Source: Isochrysis galbana
Lineage: Eukaryota > Haptophyta > Isochrysidales > Isochrysidaceae
Assembly (NCBI GenBank): GCA_018136815.1
Contig: CM030931.1
Span: 299,731-363,730, forward strand
Direction: 5' to 3'
Length of the DNA stretch: 64,000 bases
Below, in pieces: positions 22,784 through 33,604 of the stretch; position 1 is the stretch's first letter, and each line of letters begins with the position of its first letter. The translations under genes and the position numbers were made by a program. Under the pieces are notes generated by a model that was given only the letters and a program-made list of their open reading frames with translations, was not told the origin of the DNA and made no database searches.

Positions 22784-22791
22784 CAGCTCAA

Positions 22792-23764
22792 TGCTTGCAA
22801 AATTCGACGCTCACAATGCACATGTTGGTTTTTCTGATGGCCACTCCCACACGGCAGCACCGCAGACGGACGTCAAACCACCCGCACCAGTCCGGTCTCA
22901 CACTAGGCAATGGGCGCCACCATGGCTGCGAGGCGCCCCGGGCTGGCCACCCATACATCTGTCACGCCTTCTAGCAGCCGCACGACGCACATACTGGCCG
23001 CCAGCAACCATCCATCTGTGATAGGCAAGGCGAGGTCCGGATGTGCAGACGTCAACACCAAAGACGCGGATGCACAAACGGGCTTTTGCGGGGCGTTCAG
23101 GCGGTCGCTCCCCAGATGAAAGTGGCGCCTTATGACCTGTCTCGAACAGCCTGACGGCCCTTCCCTCTCTCGCCGCGCCCCATTCAACCTCATACCCTGC
23201 CGAGCGCCTCACGCGACCCATCTGCAGCGCGCTTCCCCGCCCCCACCCTAGCTCGATGTGGCGGTACAAGGGTGGACCGTGCGCGGGCTCAGGCAGAGGC
23301 CCCATACCAGCTGGTCCCTCTACCAGATGCACAGCGCATCCAAGCGCCCAGCACAGCCGCCAGGCCCCGTGACAGCCGGAGGAGCCAGATAGCCGCGCGC
23401 CCGCGCGACCCCCCCCATCCGTGCACCCGCCACCTTAAACAAAGCACGGCGCCGACGTCTATCCGACCGCGCCGCCGACGTTTCCTCCGAATCAAACCCC
23501 GGCTTCCACTAAAAGTGTTTATCCCCTTTTTTTGTCTCCCAAGACTCGTTCGTTCGTACTTCGCACGCCGCACAAAAACAGAGAACACAACGCACAAACG
23601 GAATCTTCCGCTTCTATTGCAACCCGTAAAGTATTACGTTATCGGTTCTCTTGAATGGAATTCGAGATCTCAGTCGCCCCCGAAACATCGCCGCTCGCTG
23701 TGTGTTTCGCCCTTGATCCGGCTGCTCTGCGCCCCCCCCCCTCCCTTCCCCCCACTCGTTTGCG
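22792..23764. other. Intergenic, nothing recognised
   Basis: No domain or repeat ends are visible. A poly-C/CT run at 23730-23760 precedes the next gene. Confidence 0.35.
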
Positions 23765-24847
23765 ATGGTGGCGAGCCCCCCGTCGATACCGAAACCCTCC
23801 CGCGAGTACGTCGAGCAGCAGCGTCAGCAGCGTGCACCTCACAGCCTCACGATGGAGCGAGGAAGCTCAGTGACCCCCTGCGGCCTGCCTGCTTGCCTGC
23901 TGCCCTGGCGGCCAACTCTCTGCTCGCCAGGCTGTTACTGCCGCACCAACATCGCCCACCAGACTGTTGAGCAGTACCCACAGGGCTTCGGCTGGTATGC
24001 TACACGAAAGACCCAGGACAAAGCGCAGCTCGCGCTTCTCGCCGACCGTCTTCAACCCTACGAGTGGGTGGATGGAAAACAGCCAGTAGGCGGCCGCTTC
24101 GTGCAAGGCAGCGCCGCAAGGATGATCAAGGATATGTACGAGGCGACGAAAGTAAATGGCCTCTTCGAACAGACCCCCGAGAAATTCCGTGGTATCTTTT
24201 GGATGAAGGGGAACCAGGTCGGCGAGGAGCTGGTCTCCATTCAGTTTGGCGATTACCACCCAGTTACGCAGGAATACCTCGTCCCAATGGCCCCATTTTC
24301 GTGGGGGTGGCCCGCCGGTAAGCCGCAGAACGCACCCTCCGATTTCATGTACAAGCAAACGTCAATTGAGGCTGGAGCCGCGACGCTGCTCAATGGGCTA
24401 GGCCGGGATATCAGTACGACACCGATCTCAATTGCATTTCTGCTCAAGACCCCGCCGAATGCGGACAAGACCGACAGTAAGATGAATGGGCTCCAAGGGG
24501 ACATGCGTGTCGAAATTCTGAATGGCTGGGGATATACCAGAGGGCTTGTAGGCGAGAGCCCGGTCTTGGGTTCGCTCGCTTTGGCTTGTTGCTTTCCCAT
24601 GTCACAAGGCTACGTGCTGAACGAGCAAGACAGCGACGCTGTGAACCCAGCGCAAGCCCCTGGCTCGGCCTGGTGGCGAGGTATCAGGTGGGGCTGCTGC
24701 GGCTTCAACTTCTTTCCTTTTGGCAGCTATAATTTGGTTAAAGTTCTCGACGGTGAGGGCCAGCCCGTTCAGCCGTACTACGACCAGTTCATCAACTACA
24801 TGGGCGATGTCGGAATATGGACGTGGGGCGGCAATGAGACCCCATGA
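23765..24847 (+). CDS. Hypothetical protein (360 aa)
   Basis: I do not recognise this protein. From about residue 66 onwards it looks like a folded globular domain: aromatic-rich, few low-complexity segments, and many Trp/Gly pairs (FSWGWPAGKPQNAPSDFMY, SAWWRGIRWGCCGFNFFPFG, DVGIWTWGG at the C-terminus). The first about 65 residues are of poorer quality and may contain an unspliced intron: a GT at the codon after MERGSS and an AG before TVEQYPQGFGWY would remove most of a cysteine/proline-rich stretch. It is neither clearly membrane-bound nor clearly secreted. The start at 23765 follows a pyrimidine-rich run. Coding status is supported by length, composition and stop placement only. Confidence 0.6.
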   Translation: MVASPPSIPKPSREYVEQQRQQRAPHSLTMERGSSVTPCGLPACLLPWRPTLCSPGCYCRTNIAHQTVEQYPQGFGWYATRKTQDKAQLALLADRLQPYEWVDGKQPVGGRFVQGSAARMIKDMYEATKVNGLFEQTPEKFRGIFWMKGNQVGEELVSIQFGDYHPVTQEYLVPMAPFSWGWPAGKPQNAPSDFMYKQTSIEAGAATLLNGLGRDISTTPISIAFLLKTPPNADKTDSKMNGLQGDMRVEILNGWGYTRGLVGESPVLGSLALACCFPMSQGYVLNEQDSDAVNPAQAPGSAWWRGIRWGCCGFNFFPFGSYNLVKVLDGEGQPVQPYYDQFINYMGDVGIWTWGGNETP

Positions 24848-25612
24848 TGGTGACCCACAGACCAAAGTTTCGTGTGGCGGACTTCCAATCAGCGTAGTAG
24901 TATAATACTGTAGATATTCGCTGGAATAGTTGAAATTTCTGGGCTCTTGGCGGGTTGTAGTACGAGTGTTCAAAATAAATAATCTCAAAACACTTCCAGG
25001 AGTGGCTGATCAAGATCCTAGTTGTGTGTTGTATGGACTACGCACTGCAGATAACTTAACCTCCCTTGTCACCTCGTCAGTCAACTATCAGTAAAACTGA
25101 TAGGGTCATGGGGGCCTCGTTCCCCTCTTCCTCCATCGCAGACATCCCCCTGGGTGGGCCTGCACACTCATCCTCAGCCCCCACTCCCTCTTCCAACTAC
25201 AACTAACCCAAGAAGCACAAACCCCCTTGCCCTCTGCTTCAAGCACCAAAAATTTCGACTCAAGACAAGAGGGAGGACATGTCTTGAGGCGGCGTCGCTG
25301 CCCATGCCTAGCGCAAGGGTATAGCGCCCCCACTCAGACATCTCCTTCCCCACAGCTCCTCTCTGAGGAGTTGCTCCTCTCCCTCCCATTAGGCCCCCTT
25401 GCCTGCGAGACCAGAACAGGATCCTGGCGTAGGGGGCCGTCTGAGTGTGGAGGGAGGGGCGCTCTGGCTAGCGCAGGTAGAAAGCTAGTGAAGAGCTGGG
25501 TGGCATAAGGGGGGAAGGGTGCTTGCGCTTGCCGCGGCAGGGTGTCCTGTCTTGAGTGAGCGCTAGTCCCGTTCCTTTGCCGCGCCGCGACCCATAAAAA
25601 TTTGTTAAAAAT
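24848..25612. repeat. Dispersed repeat R (partly duplicated near 57.8-58.8 kb) and an AT-rich motif
   Basis: 25085-25400 matches, in pieces, 57830-58213 (CTTCAAGCACCAAAAATTTC-type sequence) and 58643-58800 (GACATGTCTTGAGGCGGCGT, then a CCTAGCGCAA word). At 25556-25612 a roughly 55-bp motif (CCGTTCCTTTGCCGCGCCGC followed by AAAAATTTGTTAAAA) recurs at 60597-60650. Identity and origin are unknown. Confidence 0.55.
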
Positions 25613-25975
25613 TTATAGAGGGCTTATCATTTTCCGAATATGTTTGTTGCTCGGGGCGTGCAGCCCCATGCTAACTCGTTGTTTCCTCAGCCTTTGAAAG
25701 AAGCCGACCTTTGCTGTTGCTAATAGATGGTACCTTGTAAGGATCGCTCTGAGGATCGATCTAACGGTCCTACCGTCCGCATTACCGTACTGGATATTGT
25801 AGAAATCCGTGAGGATATACCTCCACGCCAAGATACCCAAGTATCCCGAGGAGGGGTGAGGCCTGTCCACTTGGTAGCAAAAGATACGCTGGGCTACTTC
25901 AGAGCCCGGTCTAAGGACAATCCCCAGAAGTCCTTCAATGAATTCGAATATGGGCTCCGTCGAGATGCATACAGA
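25613..25975 (-). pseudogene. LINE ORF fragment, copy 2
   Basis: The minus-strand frame (EPIFEFIEGLLG, VDRPHPSSGYLGILAWRYIL, LHAPSNKHIRKMISPL) is about 90% identical to the C-terminal part of the LINE at 34043-35200. It is cut at both ends: the zinc-binding region is missing upstream, and the last roughly 35 residues are replaced by an AT-rich sequence. Confidence 0.75.
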
Positions 25976-26065
25976 CCTAGCCACACACACTGCGAACACG
26001 CACGATCTAGTGCTAGTGCCTCCTGGTCCACCATATGAATGAACAACCATGGCCCTCATGACCAC

Positions 26066-26398
26066 ATAAGGCGGTCAGCCAGCTCCCCCGGGAGTCAGAC
26101 GCAGGCTTCCCATAGGGAAATCCTCAGGGTTGGCCCCCTAGCAACTTCGAACAAGCCTATAGCTATAGCACGTCGTACGTCGTAGGGTCGCTCTTCCGCC
26201 AAGGACCAAGGATCGCGCTGCTTTTGTTTTTGTATTCATCTTCGATCCCCGAAATCCTCTCTAGCAATCATCGGCTCCACCACCAATAACCACCAAACAA
26301 TCTTACCATGCCACAATGCACATGCACATTCGCACATCCGCGCCATCATACCATATAGTGGCGCACATGGGACACCGGCCAAAAATTAGTATTTTGTC
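26066..26398. other. Short intergenic region
   Basis: Nothing recognisable. The YJU2 gene ends at 26399. Confidence 0.3.
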
Positions 26399-27696
26399 TC
26401 ATCTCTCTGAGGATGGCGATGAAGATCCACTGCCGCTATTGTACCCACACAGGCCAAGCAACGCGCCGCCGCTCGCGCTGCCGGCAGCCCCAGACGAAGC
26501 TGACGCCGGAGCATTGTTCGCAAGTGCCGGGGCAGCTACCTTTGCCTTGTCCAAGGCAGCCGGTGCCGGAGCGGTTGGCTTGGAAGCGCTCGCCTTTGAT
26601 TGGACTATCAGGACAGGTGGTAGTCGCGGCTTCTTAGAGGTGCTTGCCGAGGGTGCACGTTGTGCTTGCGGTTCCTTTTGGGCAAGCGAGGCCGCGGCAG
26701 CCGGCTGATCGTCTCTTAACCGCTTGATGCGCTGCTCAGCAAAGGCTGTCACTTCGTCGTCGTCAACCGAAACTGCGGCCACCCTGCGCTCCTCTTCCTC
26801 TCTCTGTTCACGCTCAGTCTGCCGCCTGTGCTGCTCGATGACGTCGTCCATTTCGAGCCTAGCCACCCTGCTGTTCTGCGAACGAATATCGTCCAGCGCA
26901 TCGAGAATGTCCATCTCGATCTTGGAGTCCTTCGTCTTGTTCTCAAGCTGCTTCATCGTGTCGTCCTTCTCACTAGCAAGCCGTTCCTCGATCGCTGCTT
27001 TTCTCTGGTTCGCCTCGTCCTTGTACGGCACATAATTAGCCCTGGCGCCCCCCTCGACCTCGTAGTCCATGTTCCTCGGATCAGTCTTGATTGTGAACTC
27101 AGCGGAGCACGTGACGCACTTGAAGTAGAAGCGGAAGATCTTGATGCCGAGGTACTCGCCCTCCGGCCCCTCCACATCCTCTTTCCGTGAGTTGAATTTC
27201 TTTCCCTTGTACATGTACTCTCCGCAGGTGTTGCAGCGGACCGACATCGGTAGCATCATGCGTACCTGCACGGGAAATTGAGAATCAGTGAGAATTGAAG
27301 ATGACAATTTGACTGCTGTAGGGGCTGAGGTAAATGCAAGCTGATTACAGCCTTGCCATAGTGACAACGACATGGACAAAAAGTGAATGCACTGTCATAT
27401 GATGAGTGAATAGGATCTTTTGCAGAAAGGGTTTCTGCTGCCCCCCCCCCTAGGGCGGGGGGAGCTACTGCAAGCCTGTGAACGCCATCCCTCCTCGCTC
27501 CCGGCTGGAGGGGTGGTGCAGACTCCTCAACCCCTTCCCCCCTTCCACGCCAGTTAGCAGCGGGTTTCGACGTGAGAAGGAAGAGGGCTATGCGCACCAC
27601 AAACTTGGAGGGACCGTCGGAGCGCCTGGTGCGCGGGATCTTGGAAGGGTCGAAGTCGGGAGGGAAGTACTTGTTCAACACCTTGCGCTCACCCAT
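26399..27696 (-). CDS. Splicing factor YJU2 / CCDC94 (CWC16 family), 2 exons
   Basis: This is a nuclear step-I factor that joins the spliceosome around branching and promotes the first transesterification. Exon 1 is 27598-27696 (MGERKVLNKYFPPDFDPSKI...KFV) and exon 2 is 26399-27265 (starts VRMMLPMSVRCNTCGEYMYK); the intron is GT-AG, phase 0, total 320 residues, the usual family size. The N-terminal ERKVLNKYFPPDFDPSKIP block, the zinc site made by CNTC and CVTC, FNSRKEDV, and IFRFYFKC...TIKTDPRNMDYEVE are all family signatures. A charged coiled coil (about 120-200) is followed by an Ala/Ser-rich tail with a Lys/Arg patch (KKPRLPP). A CT-rich tract (coding strand) lies just upstream of the ATG. 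Confidence 0.93.
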
Positions 27697-27699
27697 GGT

Positions 27700-27850
27700 C
27701 AGAAATGAAGGAACGAGGAGAGGAAAGGGGGAGGGGGAGAGCAGGGGGGGGGGGGGGGGGCAGGAAGATGGGAAGGGAGAGGAGAGAGGAGAGGAGGGAG
27801 GGTAGAGCGAGGGAGGGAAAGAGGAAGAGGGGGGTGGGGGGGGAAGCGCA
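27700..27850 (-). promoter_or_regulatory. Purine tract (CT on coding strand) upstream of YJU2
   Basis: About 150 bp of GA/GGGG on the plus strand, pyrimidine-rich on the YJU2 coding strand, ends a few bases from the ATG. Confidence 0.4.
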
Positions 27851-27900
27851 AGTGGCGCCACCGACGAGGCGCGCCCCCTCTTCCCCTTTCTCCCCCCGCC

Positions 27901-29913
27901 AACACAAGAGGGGAGTATTATAATTGTTGAGGTTAACTCCTTACTGCCGAAGAAGCGCCAAAATTGGAGCTTCCACACTTTCTTTTGTCTACCTACGGGA
28001 GGGAGCGAACCTTGAGGAAGATCGGCGAGGCTTTGGCCGTTGGTCAGAAGGCGGCAAAGGAGGCAGACATTTTCCGTTCTCTCTCCCCCCCCCCCCCCCC
28101 CCGAAGACAACACGGTAGTCTTTAAGACCACGCGTTTGCGCAACCGACAACCGATAAGCGTATAGCGCATAGCGTATAGCGCACACACGACACGCGCACA
28201 CAGCCTATGCACTATGCACTATGCATAGCTAGACAGCTAGCTAAGCACTGCTAAGAATAAGAATAAAAACCAAGGCCGTCCTGTGCCTCTGCCATCGAAC
28301 CTCGAACGTGTAACAAGGTACCCCCGCCGAGCCTCAGGGCCAGGGCTCTCTCCGCGCCTCGAAATCGCCCGATCTCGCTCATTTCACAAGCTCAAATGAT
28401 CTCAGCAAGTGTCAAGTGGCAAGTGGATGTGGAGATGGAGATAAAGATAAACATGTCTTCCATGTATGCACTCTTGACTCTTGCTTGTCTTCGGTCTTCC
28501 ATCTCAATCCGTCGCTCGGAATCACGCTTCTGAGGTCGTTTTGTCGTTATGTCGTTGTCGCATCCGCGATCGACTTTAGACCGTCTGCCGACCTTATGCG
28601 TCTTCATGCTTGTCACGGATGCCCCTCGCGTCCTCTCCTACGTTTACTTTCTAAGTCCTATGAGATCTCCTCTCTCCTCTCTCTTCACGTGAGGAGAGGC
28701 GACGGGCCTCCTCCCGTCGCCCGTCGTCCCGCTCGCCCTCGCCACTGCCCGCCATCCATCCTCCCGCCATTGAGATGGATCAGCCCGTCCAACCTGCCCA
28801 GTCCCATAATGCCGTGCCTCCCGCCGCCTACCTTCCGTACCTCCCGGTTCCCTCCGTCCCATCCGTAACCTCCAGTCCGTCAGTCGTTTGCCTCCATTCC
28901 CATTCTCGATACCGCCTCCGGACGACGGAAGAAGAGAAGAGAAGTCCCGCGCCTTGCGAATGCGCGCACCAACACAGCCGCCTTTCGCGGCGGTATCAGT
29001 ATTAGTGCAGTGCGCTGAGCTTCATGCCATTCATTCCATGCTCCACATGGTACGGTAAATTGACACATTGAAATTGACGCTCTATGTCTATGTATCTTGT
29101 ATCTTGTATCTCGTAAGTAAACTCGCCCTGCCCTCGAGGCAATTGCAACTCCAACATGCAACACCTCTCAAGGTGCTTCGCCGCTTGAGAGATAGAGATA
29201 GTCTATAGCTATTGGCGATAGGGATATGAGATATGACTGCATAATGCTACATAATGCGTAATGCTATTGTAATGCGTGCACAAGGTAGAGGTAGCGTAAA
29301 GCGTAGCGTAGGGCACACGTGCCCATGGTGCCCACGCGCCTGAAGATGATTCATCAGACGAGGGGAACGATTGACGCGCACCGTAACAATAGGGGGCAAA
29401 TATATAGCAAAGAACACAAGATCAAGATCGTCAACAATTTCATATACGCCCCCCCAAAACATGGATGACAATCGAAGATAGGAGCAGTTTGCCTAGCTAA
29501 TGTTGGTTGCGGCCACGGCGACGCCAAATATGCTTCTTATGCGGGGTAGTAGCAGCACGCTTATCACGGTCGAGTCCGTTTTGGGACCTTTGCTCTGGCT
29601 AGCGAACACGTTGCGCTTGCTATGGGCTCACAGGCCAAGACGCCTGCAAGCACCACCTCACAAACTCATGCCACCGCACCAACTGCGATTTGAGAGCCTC
29701 GCTTGCTTTTTTGAAGGCCAGTTGCAAGAACATGCCAAACGTATTGCACGGGCATGCAGCCGTGCGGATTCATGCATTCGAAGAAGGCCAACAACGACAC
29801 ATGGGCGGCCGATGTGTACCGGCTACCACGGCCTCCAACTTCACGATGACGGCCAGAGCTCGGTGGAATCTAGCATAATCCCTGGTCTCGCGCTGTTGAG
29901 CAGAGGAGAAGAA
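27901..29913. other. Long intergenic region, possible LTR relic near 28556
   Basis: The words TGTCGCATCCGCGATCGAC at about 28556 match the first bases of the LTRs at 18578 and 59729. The following 300 bp only loosely resemble an LTR-gag leader. AGCGTATAGCGCATAGC-type short repeats are at 28155-28195. The rest, including 29000-29900, shows nothing I can name. Confidence 0.35.
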
Positions 29914-30404
29914 TCACATGGCGGCAATCATGGCGAAGAGCGTTGGGAGGAAGGACAAGACCGCCACTACTCCCAAGAAGGGGATGAAATTCGGCGGAAG
30001 CTGGCGAGTCGCATCGCTCACAGTGTCCGCCACCTCATTGCCCGCGTCCTTCACTTTTTGGACTCCACCCTATAGGAGGGCAGTCGTAGTGGAAGCGTGT
30101 GGATGAGCCATGCGCGACGAGAGGAAGGGGGGAGGAATGGGGCCAGGCGTGCCTGTAGACCCGACGCCACGTTCTTCAGCTCCGACTTAATCTTGAATTG
30201 CGTGGCTCCACCCTCCTCCTCGATCCGCTTCGCAAACGCAGCCGCCAGGTCGTCCCTCTCGTCAGGCAGGTCGAGGTTGGGGTCAGGACCGGTCTTACAC
30301 ATGCGCGGTATTCCAACGCGACGGGTCACGCCCACTGGTGCAACCACGTGCAACGCTGCGCACAGGGAGAGCAGGGAGAGCAGAGAGATGACGAGGAGGC
30401 GCAT
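29914..30404 (-). CDS. Small targeted membrane protein (135 aa), 2 exons
   Basis: Exon 1 is 30153-30404 and exon 2 is 29914-30069; the intron has a GC donor (CTACAG|GCACGC) and ends CTATAG. Residues 1-18 (MRLLVISLLSLLSLCAA) are a clear signal peptide. They are followed by a basic, acid-free stretch (VAPVGVTRRVGIPRM) as in bipartite plastid presequences of secondary-plastid algae. The mature part has an amphipathic helix (FKIKSELKNVASGLQ...VQKVKDAGNEVADTV) and one C-terminal hydrophobic helix (FLGVVAVLSFLPTLFAMIAA). I do not recognise the family. A small thylakoid or envelope membrane protein would fit; this is inference. CT-rich sequence lies upstream of the ATG. Confidence 0.7.
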
Positions 30405-30424
30405 CGCCGTAAAGGGATGATTGA

Positions 30425-30511
30425 CGACGCCGAGAGGAGAGAGAGGGAATGAGGCAGGAGGGTAGGGGAGGAGGAAAATGAGAGAGAGAGAGGGGGGGAG
30501 AGAGAGAGAGA

Positions 30512-30545
<34 letters not shown>
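30425..30545 (-). promoter_or_regulatory. GA tract (CT on coding strand) upstream of the small membrane protein
   Basis: The plus strand is nearly pure GA from 30476 to 30545 and purine-rich from 30425, that is, pyrimidine on the gene's strand. Confidence 0.4.
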
Positions 30546-30546
<1 letters not shown>

Positions 30547-30654
30547 TCAACAAACCGAGGCACAAGAGAAATGGAGCAGCTTATAAGTACTCTAAAGGGA
30601 AAAGGTGTAGAGTACTGAAGTACATAACCATTAGACTACTAGATACACCGATAT

Positions 30655-31800
30655 CGCCTCCTAGTCCTAGTGGGCGCAATCTACGCTATGAGCTATGATT
30701 TATGGTGTTATGGCAACTCAGTTCATACTTGGTTCACAATGGAGAGGCGCCTCGTGCCCTCCCCGCAGGCTCCAATTCCCCTCCGGGAGGGCTGTCGGTC
30801 AGCCCCATGTCCATGCTCCCTCGTCTGTCGTCTGTCGTCTGTTCTCTGCTCTGTGCTCTCGTGCTCTCAACGCTTTGTTTGGCCGTTTGGCATGAGCTGA
30901 GCATCCATCACCATCGCACCCACCACCCACCCGTAAGTCGCCAGGCCCCAAGTGGGCATGGGTGCCGAGCCACGACACTTCCACGCCCGCATTGGGCCTG
31001 CCCTCGAGCTTAGAGCTTACTCGCTACTCGCTTACTCCCCCTCGCCGCCCATTCTTGGTCTTGGTCGTCAGCGGCAAACAGCAAAGAGAGCCTACAGCCT
31101 ACATGCTGCTACATGTGAAACATATAACATACAAAACATAGTATGGTAACCCTAGATGGGAAACACAGCCGGGGCTTCTCCAAACACAGGAAACACAGTC
31201 TGTGTTTGGGTTTCGTAGAAACACAGCCAAACACAGTCCCAAACACAGCGGGACAGCGGGGGGTCTCTACGTCTCTACCTCTATAACTCACAACTATCTC
31301 TTCTAAGTATAGTATAGTGCTTTGTATATTGTAGTAGTATAATATATGCCCCGCGCCCCGCGCCCCGCGCGCGGCTCCGCTGCTCCGCTCCCTTGTGACC
31401 GTGCGCGACACCCCCCTCCCTCTCCCTCTCTCCTCCCTCATCCCCATGTTCAACCCCAACGTCGACCGTGCCTTGCGCGCGCGCGCGTGCAACGACGGGG
31501 CAGGCGAGGCAGACCGTGCCGACACCCCGCGGCAGGAGAGGGCACCCACGGCCGCTGCGCCCCTGCAGTGGGCCGTGCTCCTCAATGGAGCGCGAGGCGC
31601 CCAGCAGCCGGCCGTTCTGCAAGACGACGACGAGGCATGTGAAGAGGCCCTGCCCGCCGCGCGTGGCAGGCCGGGAAGCATGACCCCCTTTGGCGTGCTC
31701 CCCGCCCGCGCCACCGGCCTGAGCCAACCTGTCCTTCGTCAGGGAGGGAGGGTTCATACACCTCTCTCTTTGTACTTCTCCCGCCACTAGTCACTAGGTT
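30655..31800. repeat. Possible non-autonomous DNA element with repeat blocks
   Basis: CCTAGTCCTAGTGGGCG near 30662 is loosely the inverse of CGCCACTAGTCACTAGG at 31781-31797, a weak candidate for terminal repeats. Inside are one copy of the dispersed motif (GGTTCACAATGGAGAGGCGC, 30722) and an AAACACAG array at 31150-31255, the inverted form of the GTGTTT blocks. Open frames on both strands here have no domain. Confidence 0.35.
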
Positions 31801-31859
31801 TCCCCGCGCGACTCCCTCTCCGTCGCCACGCTCCGGTTCCCCTCCCGGCACCCGGCGCG

Positions 31860-31924
31860 CGCTCCATCGCTAAAACTATAACAATAGTTTGGGGGGGAAA
31901 TGTCATACTTTTAGCGATGGAGAA
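31860..31924. repeat. Short perfect-arm hairpin
   Basis: CTCCATCGCTAAAA and TTTTAGCGATGGAG form a stem around a 34-base loop. A related GCTCCATCGCTAATCGCTA sequence is at about 35687-35710. Confidence 0.6.
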
Positions 31925-32019
31925 CACGGCCGACGGCTGCGCGCCGAGCCACAACGCGCGACGAGAGGTGAGAGGTGTTCCGTTGATCGAGCATAAAGAG
32001 GGGGGCGAATCGCGAATCG

Positions 32020-32190
32020 CGAATCGCACCATTTCTATATCTTGGTGAATTTTTTCGTGGCGGCAGGTGCACCCCCTGGAGTTTTTTTTATTGAGCATCG
32101 CGACACGGTCAAAAATGCAGCCCAACCCTTACTAATATTTAATATTTAAAAAGCCTCTGTTTGACCGCCCTACACCCTACATGAAGACCG
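32020..32190 (+). repeat. Dispersed repeat pair, copy 1 (copy 2 at 40045-40215)
   Basis: Shared words in the same order: AATCGCACCATTTCT, TTTTCGT, GGCAGGTG, ATTG(A/G)GCATCG, ACGGTCAAAAA, CCAACCCTTA and GCCTC(T/G)GTTTGACCGCCC. By eye about 80% identical over 165 bp. Non-coding. Confidence 0.7.
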
Positions 32191-32698
32191 CGCAGTGTGG
32201 CTCTGGCTCTGGCTCTGGCTCTGTGACCGGGCAGTAAGAACGGGCTTCAGAGGGCAGAGTGAGAGCGGGCAGTGCAGCCTCGACATGTGCGATGGCCTTA
32301 GCGCGCGGGAGCGAGGCGAGACGCGGTGGGCGGCGCAGGGCCAACCGATCGGACGCGACTGCAGCGGAGCAAATAGCAAATAGCAAATATAAATACAAGT
32401 ACAAATAGCAAATAGCTGAAGCTGAAGCTGAAGCTGACAGCTTGATTCGTGATTCGTGCGTGCGGAGCGAGGAGGGAGTCGGGTCAGTCCTAAAGTGCAG
32501 CTGAGGGGCCCGCTTCGCATTTTGAGGCGTGTGAGTGGGTGGTAGAGGGTAGAGGGTGAGCAGCGTCGTAAGCAGCGAGTAGGACGAAGAACTCAGCAGC
32601 AGCAGTAGCAGCCGCGCGCCTCAGGCTTCCAGGAAACTTCCGATGTATTCGTATGAAAATCATCGGTGTGCTTCCACTCTTTCGCATCGCCGGCCGCG

Positions 32699-33436
32699 AT
32701 GGCGACGAGCGCCTTGCTGCTGCTCTCTGCGGCCACTGGCTCTCCAGCGATCACGAGGCGAGTTGCGGTGATGGGTGGCTGCACGCTGTGTGCGCTCTCA
32801 CTCTCTCCTGCCAGCCATGCAATGGATAGCCGAGGCTTTGTCTTGGCTCCTCCTGAGCGCGGAGGGCTACAGGCGCGCTGGCTCGAGCAGCTTCGAATCG
32901 TGCTTCAGGACGAGGCGGACGCAGTCTTCTATGGTGGGGAGCTCGCACCGGGCGGACCGCCCACAGCGCCCGCGCTACTGCTCTTAGTACCCATCTTGCA
33001 AGTGGAGGCGGCTCTCAAATCGGTAGAATCGCTGCTTAAAGACACAAGCAAGTGGTCATCCATTATTTCCGTGCTCAGCACCGGTCCTTTCGACCCGAGC
33101 TCCAATTATAAGGAGCTCAAACGCATCTTCAATGCGTATAGCGACAACATCTACTACTCATCCGACAGTGCCGAAGCGAATGCTTATCTTCTGGGCGGTG
33201 CGACGCCTTCTTCGAGGCAAACAAACCAGTACTTGCTACGCAATGAAATCATCAAGCAGGTAGGAGAGATTGTTGATGAGCTCAAGTACCAGCAAGGGCT
33301 CCCTGAGAGCGAGAGAGAAAGTGCTGTGGCTGAGGAGTATATTGGCCTTGCCCTCAAGGCTTTCCGCGAATATTTCAGTTTGGCGCCACCAGAGGAGGTC
33401 GCGAACGCCCGCTCCGCTCTTCAAGGCTCTAGGTGA
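32699..33436 (+). CDS. Probable thylakoid-lumen protein (245 aa)
   Basis: The N-terminus reads as a signal peptide (MATSALLLLSAATGSPA) followed by a second, twin-arginine lumen-transfer signal (TRRVAVMGGCTLCALSLSPASHA). This arrangement fits a lumen protein of a secondary plastid. The mature part is almost all helical (LEQLRIVLQDEADAVFY, ALKSVESLLKDTSKWSSII, NYKELKRIFNAYSDNIYY, LRNEIIKQVGEIVDELKY, YIGLALKAFREYF). That is compatible with a four-helix bundle as in PsbQ-like proteins, but I see no decisive motif, so the family is open. An in-frame Met at 32666 would add 11 residues that spoil the signal peptide, so I prefer 32699. No introns. Confidence 0.7.
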   Translation: MATSALLLLSAATGSPAITRRVAVMGGCTLCALSLSPASHAMDSRGFVLAPPERGGLQARWLEQLRIVLQDEADAVFYGGELAPGGPPTAPALLLLVPILQVEAALKSVESLLKDTSKWSSIISVLSTGPFDPSSNYKELKRIFNAYSDNIYYSSDSAEANAYLLGGATPSSRQTNQYLLRNEIIKQVGEIVDELKYQQGLPESERESAVAEEYIGLALKAFREYFSLAPPEEVANARSALQGSR

Positions 33437-33604
33437 TGGCCATCGCGAGAAGTGGTAGCATCATGGCAAATGGCAATAGCATGGCTCTAGGTCATTCAAA
33501 AGATACGTGAGCCATGAGTACATGAGTGAGTGATGGGCACATGCCATTGTCAACAATCCCATGAATTCGTTGGGTGCATACATTAGTACCGTACTTCTGC
33601 AATT

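Noticed and set aside
31109-31790. Open frames on both strands inside 30655-31800
   Set aside because: No domain, GC-driven openness, and located in a probable repeat.
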